Notes: generated by a model not told the origin, from the letters alone. Numbered from the stretch's first letter, positions 25,915-35,602 are shown. The stretch: DNA of 64,000 bases from Variovorax paradoxus (GCF_030811855.1 NZ_JAUSRN010000001.1:62001-126000), one strand, 5' to 3'. Made by a program: numbers and translations.

Positions 25915-26619
25915 TCACACGCTCAGGTAGGCGCTCAGCTGAGCGCTCTTGGTGTCGACCTCTGCGCTGGAGAACGTATCGACTACTTCGCCATGCTCCA
26001 CGACGTAGTGACGATCGGCCACGCTGGTCGCCAACCTCACGTTCTGCTCAACCAGTAGGATGGAGATGCCACGCGCCTTGAGCTTCTTTATCGTCAATCC
26101 GATCTGCTCGATGATCACCGGGGCCAATCCCTCGCTCGGTTCATCGAGCAACAGCAGTTGCGCGCCGGTGCGCAGGATGCGGCCGATGGCAAGCATCTGC
26201 TGCTCTCCGCCGGACAGCTTCGTTCCAGGACTTTTCATGCGCTGAGCCAAATTCGGGAACAGCGTCAGGATTTCTTGGACGCTCATGCCTCCAGGGCGCA
26301 CCACGGGCGGAAGCATGAGGTTTTCCTGCACAGTCAAGCCGGAGAAGATGGCTCGCTCCTCGGGGCACCAAGCTATGCCGGCGCGGGCGACTGCCTCGGG
26401 AAGCCGCCCCAATAATTCCCGACCCTCGAACTCTACGGAACCGCTTTTCTTTGCGACCAAGCCCATGATGGCGCGAAGCGTCGTCGTCTTGCCTGCACCG
26501 TTTCGACCAAGGAGGGTGACGACCTCTCCTCGATGAACGGTGAAGTTCATCCCATGCAGAATCCGGCTCTCGCCATACTGCGCGTGCAGGTCGCCGACAC
26601 GAAGATGGGCTTCAGCCAT
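25915..26619 (-). CDS. livF: Liv-type ABC ATPase LivF
   Basis: A 234-residue ATPase with Walker A LLGRNGAGKTTTLRAI, signature LSGGEQQMLAIGR and Walker B LLLLDEPSEGLAP. It overlaps the end of livG by 8 nt. With LivG it would energise uptake through LivHM. The length and motifs are standard for the family. Confidence 0.95.
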   Translation of the reverse strand: MAEAHLRVGDLHAQYGESRILHGMNFTVHRGEVVTLLGRNGAGKTTTLRAIMGLVAKKSGSVEFEGRELLGRLPEAVARAGIAWCPEERAIFSGLTVQENLMLPPVVRPGGMSVQEILTLFPNLAQRMKSPGTKLSGGEQQMLAIGRILRTGAQLLLLDEPSEGLAPVIIEQIGLTIKKLKARGISILLVEQNVRLATSVADRHYVVEHGEVVDTFSSAEVDTKSAQLSAYLSV

Positions 26620-27415
26620 GAGCGCCTCCCATATAGGCGGACACAACCTCGGGGTTCTTCGAAACGGCCTCGTAGGTTCCTTCCGCGAGCACCTCCCCGC
26701 GACACAGAACGGTAATCGTGTTCGCGAGCCGCGCGACCACGCCCAGGTTGTGCTCGACCATCAAGACGGTCCGCCCCTTCGAGACGCTTTGAATGAGCGC
26801 CGCGACGGTCTCGATGTCCTCGCGTCCCATCCCCGCCATCGGCTCGTCGAGCAAAAGCACCTGGGGCTCCAGCGCCAGAGTCGTCGCAATCTCCAGTGCG
26901 CGCTTGCGGCCGTAGGACAGCGTTCCCGCCACCTGGTCGCGCTGATGAAGCAAACCAACCGATTCGAGCAGCCGGTCCACGTCCGCATCCAGTGCTTTAA
27001 GGCTGGAGAGCGGCTTCCAGAAGTGAAATGTCGTTCCCAGCCGGCGCTGCAGCGCCACACGAACGTTTTCGCCGAGCGAGAGCTTCGGAAAGATGGCGGA
27101 GATCTGAAAAGATCTCACCAGACCCTGACTGGCAACGTCTTCGGGCGCGGCCGAAGTGATGTCCTGCCCGTTGTAGAAGATGCGGCCGGAGGTGGGTCGG
27201 ATGAATCGAGTGATCAGATTGAAGCACGTCGTCTTGCCCGCGCCATTGGGGCCGATCAGGGCGTGGATGGTCTCGCGCCGTACCCGAAGGTCAACATTGT
27301 TCACGGCGGTGAAGCCACCGAACTCCTTGGTTAAGCCCTCGACAACGAGCGCGTAGCTGCCCCCAACGTCGGGCAAGGTCTCCGTCATGCCGCCTGAAAT
27401 GCCTGGAACTGTCAT
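26612..27415 (-). CDS. livG: Liv-type ABC ATPase LivG
   Basis: A 267-residue ATPase with Walker A IGPNGAGKTTCFNLIT, signature TLSYGRKRALEIA and Walker B VLLLDEPMAGMG. The larger helical insert (PTSGRIFYNGQDI onward) separates it from LivF. It is the first gene of the transporter operon, with a promoter and a perfect inverted repeat upstream. ATG 27415 and ATG 27388 are both possible starts; neither has a strong ribosome-binding site. Confidence 0.93.
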   Translation of the reverse strand: MTVPGISGGMTETLPDVGGSYALVVEGLTKEFGGFTAVNNVDLRVRRETIHALIGPNGAGKTTCFNLITRFIRPTSGRIFYNGQDITSAAPEDVASQGLVRSFQISAIFPKLSLGENVRVALQRRLGTTFHFWKPLSSLKALDADVDRLLESVGLLHQRDQVAGTLSYGRKRALEIATTLALEPQVLLLDEPMAGMGREDIETVAALIQSVSKGRTVLMVEHNLGVVARLANTITVLCRGEVLAEGTYEAVSKNPEVVSAYMGGAHG

Positions 27416-27444
27416 CGTTTCAAATTTGCGTTAGGAACACAATG

Positions 27445-27490
27445 ATGTGCATGTTATGCACATTTGTCTATAGGGAAAGTTATTAGTCAA
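27445..27490 (-). promoter_or_regulatory. livG promoter with perfect operator repeat
   Basis: On the minus strand, TTGACT (27490-27485) and ACAAAT (27467-27462) are 17 nt apart and could be -35 and -10. The repeat ATGTGCAT-GTT-ATGCACAT (27445-27463) is perfect and overlaps the -10 end and start point, a repressor position. The divergent XRE-cupin gene begins 155 nt away and is the likely binder. Confidence 0.6.
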
Positions 27491-27618
27491 TTTTTGCCTA
27501 TCATGCATGTTTCGTGCCTGCCGAAGGAACGTCTCCAAGGCACGCGGAATGGCGGACCGAGAACCACCGTGGTGCATGCCGCACCCTTCAGTGATGCACT
27601 CAGATAGCAACGAAACCC

Positions 27619-28299
27619 ATGGAAGAAAACAAAGCCGACCTCGACGAGACCATCAGGACAGTGGCCAGGCGTTTGGGTGAGCGGTTGCGTGATGCACGAC
27701 GCTCCAAAGCCATCACCCTTGAAGTCCTCAGCGCCAAGACCGACCTATCGGCGGGCTTTCTGTCTCGCCTCGAGCGCGGAGAGACAAGCGCTTCGATCTC
27801 CAACCTCATCGTGATCTCGGAGAGCCTGGGGATCGCATTGCGTGACTTCTTCGAGGATGCGCAGGAACGTCCCCGACCCGACTATGTGTTGACGCGGGCA
27901 AAGGACAGGAGTTGCGAAGCTCCGCTGAGTGCCGGCGGCTACACCTACGGCCTCACCAGCGGCGATCTGGAGGGCGAGCAGGTCAGCGCGTTCGAACTCG
28001 TCTACCCTGCCGGCGAGACGATGCATCCAGAGGTACTGACACACCGAGGCGAGGAAGTCCTCTATCTTCTTGAAGGCACCATGGAGTTCCGCATCGGTTC
28101 CGACACGATGGTCTTGGAGCCCGGCGACTGCGTGCACTTTGCTTGCGATCAACCGCATACCGGCGAGAACATCGGGCACGGGGAGGCACGCCTGTTGATG
28201 ATTGTCTCGCCCGTCGACTCCATCGACATACCGGCCCGAATGTCTGGCCGCGACCCCGACTCGGCCAGAAGCCTTACCCAGTTCACAGGCGGGAAGTAG
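27619..28299 (+). CDS. XRE-family regulator with C-terminal cupin, copy 1
   Basis: A 226-residue regulator. Residues about 15-75 are an XRE helix-turn-helix (LGERLRDARRSKAITLEVLS, then GFLSRLERGETSASISNLI). Residues about 120-195 form a cupin_2 barrel (HRGEEVLYLLEGTMEFRIG, then LEPGDCVHF). Members bind a small-molecule ligand in the cupin and often control amino-acid or amine catabolism. It is divergent from livG and followed by a close paralogue, so it probably controls the Liv operon. Confidence 0.92.
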   Translation: MEENKADLDETIRTVARRLGERLRDARRSKAITLEVLSAKTDLSAGFLSRLERGETSASISNLIVISESLGIALRDFFEDAQERPRPDYVLTRAKDRSCEAPLSAGGYTYGLTSGDLEGEQVSAFELVYPAGETMHPEVLTHRGEEVLYLLEGTMEFRIGSDTMVLEPGDCVHFACDQPHTGENIGHGEARLLMIVSPVDSIDIPARMSGRDPDSARSLTQFTGGK

Positions 28300-28395
28300 C
28301 GCCACCGGCGCCTGCCTGTGAGCTCCACGTCCTGGGTTCTTTGCTGCACCGTGCCGCGATGGTAGATTTGCACCACACACAAAATCAGCGCTGCG

Positions 28396-29007
28396 ATGGA
28401 CAAGAACAAATCAGAACTCGAGGAAAAGACCCGGGCCGTTGCAATCCGGCTCGGTGCGAGGATCAGGGAAGCCCGCCGCGCCAAGCAGATCACCCTCGAG
28501 CGTCTGAGCAAAGACACAGACCTCTCCCCGGGTTTCCTGTCGCGCCTGGAACGCGGCGAATCGAGTGCCTCGATCTCCAACCTGATCGTGATTGCGGGCC
28601 GCCTCGGCATCCCACTGGGCGATTTTTTCGAGGATCCTGGTGCAAAAGCCGCTCCGCGCTACATCCTGAACAGAGCCAAGGACCGCGGTGGCGAACCGCC
28701 ACTCACTGCTCGGGGATACTCGTACCACCTCATGAGTGGAGAGCTCATCGATCAGCAGATGAGCGCTTTTGAACTGGTCTACCCGGCGGGCGAGTCGATG
28801 AACCCGGAGGTCCTGACGCACGCAGGCGAGGAAGTGCTGTACCTGCTGGACGGGCAGTTTGAATTCCGAATCGGCGACAAAACACTGGTGCTCGAGCCAG
28901 GCGACTGTGTCCACTTCTCTTGCGAACAGCCACACAGCGGCAAGAACGTGGGCCATTCACCCGCGCGGCTCCTCATGATAGTGACGCCGGTCAACTCCTT
29001 CGGGTGA
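28396..29007 (+). CDS. XRE-family regulator with C-terminal cupin, copy 2
   Basis: A 203-residue regulator with the same layout as its upstream neighbour: helix-turn-helix (LGARIREARRAKQITLERLS, then GFLSRLERGESSASISNLI) and cupin (HAGEEVLYLLDGQFEFRIG, then LEPGDCVHFSC). Much of the sequence is identical, so this is a tandem duplication. The gap between the two is 96 nt and could hold a separate promoter. Divergence is greatest in the region between the domains and at the C-terminus, which may alter ligand response. Confidence 0.92.
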   Translation: MDKNKSELEEKTRAVAIRLGARIREARRAKQITLERLSKDTDLSPGFLSRLERGESSASISNLIVIAGRLGIPLGDFFEDPGAKAAPRYILNRAKDRGGEPPLTARGYSYHLMSGELIDQQMSAFELVYPAGESMNPEVLTHAGEEVLYLLDGQFEFRIGDKTLVLEPGDCVHFSCEQPHSGKNVGHSPARLLMIVTPVNSFG

Positions 29008-29045
29008 ATGAAGGTGCAAGCGCGCTCCCCTCGTGCTGCCGGTGG

Positions 29046-30587
29046 TTAGCTGCGTGGCCCCAGGAAAAGCCGGTAGGAAGGAGCGGACGTGAGCTCCTCA
29101 TGCGGATAGCCCACTCTCTCCAGAACACGGTGGAAATCGTCCTCGTCTGGGCTGGGCGCCTGCAGGCCAACCAACACCCGGCCATAGTCGGCGCCTTGGT
29201 TGCGGTAGTGGAACATCGTGATGTTCCAGTTGGGCGGCAATGACGAGAGAAATTGCATCAAGGCACCCGGACGCTCCGGAAAGACGAACTGCAGCACACG
29301 CTCGCCTGCAGCGAGCGGCGAGCGCCCGCCCACCATGTGCCGCATGTGCTCCTTGGCCAGTTCATCGTGCGTCAGATCTTGGGCGCAGAAGCGAGCCTGC
29401 GTCAGGACTTCCGCAACGCGTTGCGTTTCCCCTGCGGAGTGGATCGTCAGCCCGACCAGCACCGAGGCATTCTCGGCGTCGCATACACGGTACTTGAGTT
29501 CCGTGATGCTGCGGGCGGGGCCGGACAGGGTGTCGATGGTCTTGCACAGGCGCAACAAGCTTCCAGGTGATTCGGGAAGCGTGATCGCGAGCAGGCCCTC
29601 CCGCTCTTCACCGATCTCCGCCCGTTCCGCAACGAACCGGAGCCTGTCGAAGTTCATATTGGCGCCGCTGAGTATGGCTACATACGTCTCTCCGCGCGTC
29701 TTTCGCTGCTTGACGTACTGCTTCACGGCGGCCACTGTAAGCGCCCCAGACGGTTCCACGATGCTGCGAGTGTCGGTGAATACATCCTTGATCGCCGCGC
29801 ACATGGAATCCGTATCCACCGTCACATAGCCGTCCACGAGGCTGCTGGCGATGCGGAACGTCTCCGCGCCCACCTGCTTCACGGCCGTTCCATCCGAGAA
29901 CAAGCCCACGTCGCCCAGTGTGATGCGTTCGCGAGCTAGAGCCGACCGCGCCATGGCATCCGAGTCGATGGTCTGCACTCCGATCACCTGAACCTCCGGG
30001 CGGACCGCCTTGACATACGCAGCGACGCCAGCGATCAACCCGCCGCCGCCGACAGGCACGAACACGGCTTGCAGCGGCCCCTGATGCTGCCTTAGGATCT
30101 CCATGCCTACCGTGCCTTGCCCGGCGATCACATCGGGGTCGTCGAACGGATGCACAAACGTCAACCCGTCTGCCTCCTGCAATTCCAGGGCATGAGCGTA
30201 TGCCTCGGAGTAGCTCTCCCCGTGCAGCACCACGGTGCCCCCCAGTCCCTTGACCGCCTCGATCTTGACTCGTGGCGCGGTAACAGGCATGACGATGACT
30301 GCAGTCGCGCCCAAGCGCCGCGCCGCAAGTGCGACACCTTGAGCATGGTTACCCGCAGAAGCACAGATCACCCCGCGACGCAGCTCCTCGGGCGACAACT
30401 GTGCGATCTTGTTGTAAGCGCCGCGGAGCTTGAAGCTGAACACGGCCTGCTGGTCTTCGCGCTTCAAGAGAACCTGATTGCCGAGCCGACTCGACAACTC
30501 TCTGGCGGGCTGCAACGGGGTCTCCACGGCCACGTCGTACACACGGGCCCTGAGTATCCTCTTCAGGTATTCGTCGAGATCAAGCAT
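29046..30587 (-). CDS. ilvA: Threonine ammonia-lyase, biosynthetic type
   Basis: A 513-residue PLP enzyme. FSFKLRGAYNK carries the PLP Lys (residue 53), VPVGGGGLIAGVAAY is the glycine-rich phosphate loop, and the C-terminal 180 residues form two ACT-like regulatory modules, the arrangement of feedback-regulated IlvA. It makes 2-oxobutanoate and ammonia from threonine (and pyruvate from serine). It is convergent with the second XRE-cupin gene and upstream of no isoleucine genes, so a role in this island's amino-acid catabolism is possible. Confidence 0.93.
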   Translation of the reverse strand: MLDLDEYLKRILRARVYDVAVETPLQPARELSSRLGNQVLLKREDQQAVFSFKLRGAYNKIAQLSPEELRRGVICASAGNHAQGVALAARRLGATAVIVMPVTAPRVKIEAVKGLGGTVVLHGESYSEAYAHALELQEADGLTFVHPFDDPDVIAGQGTVGMEILRQHQGPLQAVFVPVGGGGLIAGVAAYVKAVRPEVQVIGVQTIDSDAMARSALARERITLGDVGLFSDGTAVKQVGAETFRIASSLVDGYVTVDTDSMCAAIKDVFTDTRSIVEPSGALTVAAVKQYVKQRKTRGETYVAILSGANMNFDRLRFVAERAEIGEEREGLLAITLPESPGSLLRLCKTIDTLSGPARSITELKYRVCDAENASVLVGLTIHSAGETQRVAEVLTQARFCAQDLTHDELAKEHMRHMVGGRSPLAAGERVLQFVFPERPGALMQFLSSLPPNWNITMFHYRNQGADYGRVLVGLQAPSPDEDDFHRVLERVGYPHEELTSAPSYRLFLGPRS

Positions 30588-30671
30588 AAGGTGACGGCGT
30601 TCTCACGGACGAAGTTGCGGCGGCGAAGCATGTCGCAAGAGGCGGGAACTCCGTCGGAGGACCTGCCACAG

Positions 30672-31469
30672 CTAGTCCGCGTAGAGGCGCCCGAGCGAGC
30701 TCTGGAACTTCTTGATGTCGGCAAGCTTCTGCATGTGCCATGCCAACGCATGATTGCTTGAAGTGGCGGGCTTGCCCGTGAGGCGCTCGATGATCGGAAT
30801 GGCACTGAAGCTCGGTAACGTGGTGCATGAAATGAAGACACCATCGACGTCCGGCTTCAATCCACCGCCCGCATGGACGGCGGCCTCGACCACGCTGTTC
30901 GTGGAAATGGCACCCACCTTCAGGTCATCTGGCTCTTCGAACGAGACCACAGAGTCCACGTCCAGCCCGCGGGCGCGCAGTCCGTCGACGATCTTCCGGT
31001 TCACCGTGCTCTCGTAAGGGGTGACGAGCTTGATCTTCTTCATGCCCAGCGACCTGCATGCCGCAATGCAAGCAGTAACCGGTTCGGTCACCTGCACGCC
31101 TGGATGTGCTTGGCGGATGATGCTTGCCACCCGCTCCTCTCCCAGGAGCATCGTGGCAGACGTGCAGCCGTATCCCACCACGTGCGGCTTGAACTCGGCA
31201 GGGATCAAGGCCGCCGTCGGCTGCAGCAGGTCCGACATGGCTTCCAAGGTCGCGGCGGAGATCTCGAAGTCGTTGAAGATGCGACTGTGGTACAGCGAGA
31301 CGGGCTGCGAGGTTGGAAGGCTCGATCGCACCTCGCCCTCGATGGTGCGGTCCGTGCGTAGCACGATCAGCGCCAGGCGGCGTGCCTCCGTGTCATCTTG
31401 AGCAAGTTCGTAGCCAATTCGAGTCTGAAGCATGAGCGGTTCCCTTCGTGATTCGAGAAGCGTAAGCAT
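30672..31469 (-). CDS. Asp/Glu racemase-superfamily protein (maleate isomerase-like)
   Basis: A 265-residue protein. Two Cys motifs, VGYGCTSATMLLGEE and DGVFISCTTLPSF, are the paired catalytic cysteines of the aspartate/glutamate racemase superfamily, and the LMLQTRIGYELAQDD start resembles arylmalonate decarboxylase/maleate isomerase relatives. ATG 31469 has AGGAG 7 nt upstream; ATG 31433, 12 codons later, also has a good site and is a real alternative. It could racemise an amino acid or isomerise a dicarboxylate. It lies between ilvA and a MocR regulator. Confidence 0.85.
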   Translation of the reverse strand: MLTLLESRREPLMLQTRIGYELAQDDTEARRLALIVLRTDRTIEGEVRSSLPTSQPVSLYHSRIFNDFEISAATLEAMSDLLQPTAALIPAEFKPHVVGYGCTSATMLLGEERVASIIRQAHPGVQVTEPVTACIAACRSLGMKKIKLVTPYESTVNRKIVDGLRARGLDVDSVVSFEEPDDLKVGAISTNSVVEAAVHAGGGLKPDVDGVFISCTTLPSFSAIPIIERLTGKPATSSNHALAWHMQKLADIKKFQSSLGRLYAD

Positions 31470-31516
31470 CGAAGGTCTCCTGCTGCATGCCACTTCGCGC
31501 CGGTTCCTCAGACCAG

Positions 31517-33109
31517 TTAAGTAGCAGTCGACGCGCCTTGGCCCCAGACCACTTCGAGTCGGTCGATGGCCGCCTTCATCTGAGCCTCGTTGCTCGAAGC
31601 GAAGCCAAATTGGAACCCACACTGCGGTTCCACATGGACGAAATACTGAGACAGGGGCGGACAGACGATATTCGCATTGCGAGCACGGCGTGAGAGGGCC
31701 ACGTCGTCCATCGGGCGCTTCGCGACCGCCGCGAGGTTCAGTCCAGCCGGAGCCGAGATGACCGACAGCATCAGTCCCATCCTCTGGGAGATCAGCTCGC
31801 ACAGCAGCGAGTGGCGTGCTGCGTAGATCTCTCGCAACCGGCGGATGTGCGAGTAAAAAGCTCCCCGTTCGATGAACTGGAGCATGGCAGCCTGGATCAC
31901 GCCCGGAGGACAGCCGTCCGACCAGGTTCTGATACTCAGGAAAACATCAACGAGTTCTTCCGGGACGACGAGGTAACCCAGCCTCAAGGACGGGAACATG
32001 ATCTTGTTGAACGTTCCAGCGTAGATCACCCGGCTGTACTCGTCAGACCCCTGCAGGGAAGGCAAAGGCTTGCCGTCATACCGAAATTCGCTGCTGTAGT
32101 CGTCTTCGAAGATGAAGCAGGATGTCCGGTGCGCCCACTCCAGGAGTGCCCGGCGGCGCGCCAGGCTCATGGTTCTACCCATCGGATACTGGTGCGACGG
32201 GGTGGTGTAGAGCAGCTTGGCGCCGCCGTTGTCGTCCGGCACCATGACACCTTCTTCATCTAACGGGACCCCCCTCAGATTCAATCCTGCCGACAGCATG
32301 GCATTCCTGGCGCCAAGGAAGCCCGGATCCTCAATTAACACCCGGTCACCCGGCTGCGTCAGCACGCGCAAGGTGAGATCGAACGCGTGCTGGGCACCAG
32401 AGACGATGATGATCTGATCCGCCGTGCAACGTACCCCACGTGCACTCGCCAGGTAGCCAGCAAGTGCCTCCCGAAGCGGCCTGTAGCCGGCCGGGTCGCG
32501 AGTTTCCAGCATGGCGGCCGTCGCGTGCTTCCAGGACTTTGCACAGAAGTCGCTCCAGGAGTGATAGGGGAACTGATCAATTGCCGGCATCCCTGGTGCG
32601 AAAGGCGTAGCCACCGACAGGCTCTGCAAATCCATCAAACTGGTGCTGCGCGAGACATGCTTTGGCAAGGTGTCCAGCAAGGCAATCTGCTGCTGAATGG
32701 CCACGGCGCCCGGCACCTGGCTGCGTTTGAGCGAGCTTGGCGCGGGCGCGGCACTCCCGGTCAACAAGTCGGCTGATCGCTCGCGCACTCTCGAGCCAGA
32801 GCCGACGCGGGTCTCGACGAATCCCTCCGCGCTGAGCCTGGCGATGACACTGAGCGCAGTGGCCCTGCCGATGTCGAGCGTTCGGGCGAGCTCGCGCGTG
32901 GACGGCAGGAGGTCGCCTGATTTCAGGCCGCCGGTGACGATCAGGTGTTCAATCCCGGTGGCAACCTGGTCCACCACGTTCACCGGGCTTTGCCGGTTGA
33001 TCACCAGGAACTCAAGCAGGCGTGCCCTGGATACCCGCGCTCGCCGTCGCCGGGGCTTGGGCTGTGCACCGAAGTGGTTCGATTCATCCATTGGAAGTGG
33101 CCCGTCCAT
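31517..33109 (-). CDS. MocR/PdxR-type GntR regulator with aminotransferase domain
   Basis: About 530 residues. The N-terminal winged helix (GGLKSGDLLPSTRELARTLD, then RATALSVIARLSAEGFVE) is followed by a fold-type I aminotransferase domain with YAGTFNKIMFPSLRLGY, which keeps the PLP Lys. MocR proteins sense PLP or PLP adducts and usually control a divergent operon. The amidase gene begins 158 nt away on the other strand, so the plus-strand amidase-to-aminoacylase run is the likely target. ATG 33091 and ATG 33109 are both possible starts. Confidence 0.9.
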   Translation of the reverse strand: MDGPLPMDESNHFGAQPKPRRRRARVSRARLLEFLVINRQSPVNVVDQVATGIEHLIVTGGLKSGDLLPSTRELARTLDIGRATALSVIARLSAEGFVETRVGSGSRVRERSADLLTGSAAPAPSSLKRSQVPGAVAIQQQIALLDTLPKHVSRSTSLMDLQSLSVATPFAPGMPAIDQFPYHSWSDFCAKSWKHATAAMLETRDPAGYRPLREALAGYLASARGVRCTADQIIIVSGAQHAFDLTLRVLTQPGDRVLIEDPGFLGARNAMLSAGLNLRGVPLDEEGVMVPDDNGGAKLLYTTPSHQYPMGRTMSLARRRALLEWAHRTSCFIFEDDYSSEFRYDGKPLPSLQGSDEYSRVIYAGTFNKIMFPSLRLGYLVVPEELVDVFLSIRTWSDGCPPGVIQAAMLQFIERGAFYSHIRRLREIYAARHSLLCELISQRMGLMLSVISAPAGLNLAAVAKRPMDDVALSRRARNANIVCPPLSQYFVHVEPQCGFQFGFASSNEAQMKAAIDRLEVVWGQGASTAT

Positions 33110-33267
33110 CGCGCTGTTCACCGACAAGAATGCGCCAAGAAGCTCGGCATGGAGCCGAGTATGGCCCGCTGAAGATGCATTCGGGCAGGCCACTTACATG
33201 ACAGACGGCGTTAAGTGGCTCGATGCGGGCGGATTCCGTACGAGCCCAGCCGAAGCAAGGAGAAATG

Positions 33268-34749
33268 ATGAGTGAAACCGCCTCCGTGAGGCCTGCCTTG
33301 ACCGATCTGACGGCTTCCGAACTCGCCGATGGCCTGCGGCGCCGGTCGTTCTCTTGCCGCGAGCTGATGCAGGCCACGGTCGATCGCATTGGTGCGCTCA
33401 ACCCCATCTTCAACACTATCGTCAACATGGCACCGGTGGAGACGCTATTGGCTGAAGCCGATGCTGCTGACGCCGACCTGGCCAGCGGCAAGGTGCGGGG
33501 CTGGCTGCATGGCATCCCCCAGGCCGTTAAGGATTTCGCAGACGTCGTTGGCTTCCCCACCACGAAAGGTTGCGAGCTACTGGCCAGCAATATGCCGACG
33601 AGCGACTCCATCCTGACTGCACGCATGAAGGCCGCAGGCTGCATCGTGATCGGCAAGACGACGACGCCTGAGTTCGGGCTGGGCTCGCATACGTTCAGCA
33701 CTCTGTGGGGTGTGACCCGCAATGCATGGGATCCTGCAGTGAGCGCCGGCGGCAGCAGCGGAGGGGCGGCCGTTTCCCTGGCGCAGCGCATGCTCCCGGT
33801 CGCGGACGGGTCAGACGGAATGGGTTCACTGCGGAACCCGGCAGGCTGGAACCACGTCTTCGGTATGCGCCCGTCGCAAGGAAGAGTACCCCAGGCTGGA
33901 ATGTCGGACGTGTGGATCGACCTGCTCTCGAACGAGGGTCCCATGGGCCGTAGCATCCGCGACGTGGGGCGGCTTTTGGCCACACAAAGCGGTTTCGATC
34001 CGCGCTCGCCGCTTTCCATGCAGATGCCTTTGGGCTGGAAGGAAAACGAGGCCGTCGATCCGGGGATTCTCAGCGGCATGCGCATAGGCTGGCTGGGCGA
34101 CCTTGGCGGCCACCTCGCTATGGAAACCGGGGTGCTGGACGCCTGTCGCGAAGCGCTGCGTCACCTCGAAGCGGCGGGCGCCGTGGTCGAGGAGGTGCCA
34201 TTGGGGTTCGATCCCAAGCAGCTGTGGGAATGCTGGCTGACTTGGCGCCGCGCAGGCGCGGGGCCACGTGTCGGGGCGCTCATGCAACTGCCAGGTGCCA
34301 AGGAGAAGATCAAGCCGGAGGCTCAGTGGGAGTACGAGTGCTCGCGCGGCATGAGCTTTACCGATTTCCGTCAGGCAAGCCAGGTTCGCACGAATTACTA
34401 CCAGCACATGCGCACCATGCTGGATCAGTGGGACCTGCTCGTGCTGCCCTCCGCGCAGTGTTGGCCGTTCAACGCGGAGGAGCGCTGGCCCAAACAGATC
34501 GCGGGACGCGAGATGGACACCTACCACCGCTGGATGGAGGTCGCAATCTATGCCACCCTCGGCGGCTTGCCTGCCTTGGTGGTACCCGCCGGCTTCCATC
34601 CGAACGGCCGTTGGCCCATGGGCATCCAGCTGATCGGCCCGTACGGCGGCGACGCCAAGGTACTGCGTGCAGGAGCGGCATACGAGCAGATCCGCGCCGA
34701 TTTTATTGCGCGGCGACCTGCCGAAGTGAAATCCCCGAACGAAGCTTAA
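33268..34749 (+). CDS. Amidase-signature family enzyme
   Basis: A 493-residue amidase. The catalytic triad pattern is visible: Lys88 in PQAVKDFAD, Ser163-Ser164 in AGGSSGGAAVSLAQ, and a second Ser in GMGSLRNPAG. ATG 33268 has AAGGAG at 5 nt; the ATG one codon earlier is too close to it. It heads a plus-strand series with PPOX-like, gamma-glutamyltransferase-like, NTF2-like, Bug receptor and D-aminoacylase genes. It cleaves an amide bond, but of what is unknown. A 119-nt internal part is repeated, inverted, at 40.8 kb. Confidence 0.93.
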   Translation: MSETASVRPALTDLTASELADGLRRRSFSCRELMQATVDRIGALNPIFNTIVNMAPVETLLAEADAADADLASGKVRGWLHGIPQAVKDFADVVGFPTTKGCELLASNMPTSDSILTARMKAAGCIVIGKTTTPEFGLGSHTFSTLWGVTRNAWDPAVSAGGSSGGAAVSLAQRMLPVADGSDGMGSLRNPAGWNHVFGMRPSQGRVPQAGMSDVWIDLLSNEGPMGRSIRDVGRLLATQSGFDPRSPLSMQMPLGWKENEAVDPGILSGMRIGWLGDLGGHLAMETGVLDACREALRHLEAAGAVVEEVPLGFDPKQLWECWLTWRRAGAGPRVGALMQLPGAKEKIKPEAQWEYECSRGMSFTDFRQASQVRTNYYQHMRTMLDQWDLLVLPSAQCWPFNAEERWPKQIAGREMDTYHRWMEVAIYATLGGLPALVVPAGFHPNGRWPMGIQLIGPYGGDAKVLRAGAAYEQIRADFIARRPAEVKSPNEA

Positions 34750-34906
34750 GCGGTCGCGCAGCTTGGTGGCGTAAGAAAAAGTGGCCTGCAGCGAAGCCGT
34801 AAAGTGGCCTGATGCTGGAATTCAGGTCCGTCAAGAATGGCGTGGTACGGGAGCATCTTTCGCCGCCGTTCAGGGCATCTAAGGCCCGCAATCCGAAGGA
34901 AAACAC

Positions 34907-35602
34907 ATGAGTGACAAGTACGAAGCGACAGACCGGACGACGCTAACCCGTCGCCCTCACCGTGGGATCTACGACAAGGATGCTATTCGGGCAATTCTTG
35001 ACGAAGGGTTCATGTGCAATGTGGCCTACGTCCACGAAGGGGCGCCCCGCGTGTTGCCGACTGGCTATGGCCGGATGGGTGACTACATCTACATTCACGG
35101 CTCCAACCAGAGCACCATGCTCAGCGCGGCGCTGAGTGGGGAGGTGTGCGTCCTCGTCACTCATGTGGATGGCCTGGTTTTGGCACGTTCGCTCTACAAC
35201 CACTCTGTTAACTACCGTTCCGTGGTGGTGTTGGGGCGTCCAGAAGAAGTGACCGATCCGCAGGAGAAACTCGCCTCCTTCGAGGCCTACGCGCGCCACG
35301 TCCTGAAAGGCCGTTTTGCCGATGTGAGGCCTCCGAACTCCAAGGAGTTGAACAGCACGACGGTGATGCGCATTCCCATTGTCGAGGCTGTGGCAAAGAT
35401 GCGGGCGGGTCCGCCAACGGATTTCGAGTTCGATCTGGACCGCGATTGCTGGGCCGGCGAACTGCTGATCAAGCAGGTCTTCGCGGGTGCCATCCGCGAC
35501 CCCCAAGGTCGGCAGGACGTCCCGGTGCCGCGGTACATCGAGGAGTACGAGAAGCTGCCCAGCGTTGAACGGCAAGAGGTCGACAACACTCCGGACGCAT
35601 GA
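34907..35602 (+). CDS. Pyridoxamine 5'-phosphate oxidase-family flavoprotein, copy 2
   Basis: A 231-residue split-barrel protein: GIYDKDAIRAILDEGFMCNV, then GDYIYIHGSNQSTML and HSVNYRSVVVLGRPEEV. It aligns along its length with the protein at 20859-21527, sharing the HGS, VNYRS/VDYRS and PxxKEL motifs. It lies between the amidase and the gamma-glutamyltransferase-like gene, all in the same direction. Such proteins bind FMN, F420 or heme; here the recurring link with amino-acid amide genes suggests a redox or detoxifying step, not yet known. Confidence 0.85.
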   Translation: MSDKYEATDRTTLTRRPHRGIYDKDAIRAILDEGFMCNVAYVHEGAPRVLPTGYGRMGDYIYIHGSNQSTMLSAALSGEVCVLVTHVDGLVLARSLYNHSVNYRSVVVLGRPEEVTDPQEKLASFEAYARHVLKGRFADVRPPNSKELNSTTVMRIPIVEAVAKMRAGPPTDFEFDLDRDCWAGELLIKQVFAGAIRDPQGRQDVPVPRYIEEYEKLPSVERQEVDNTPDA

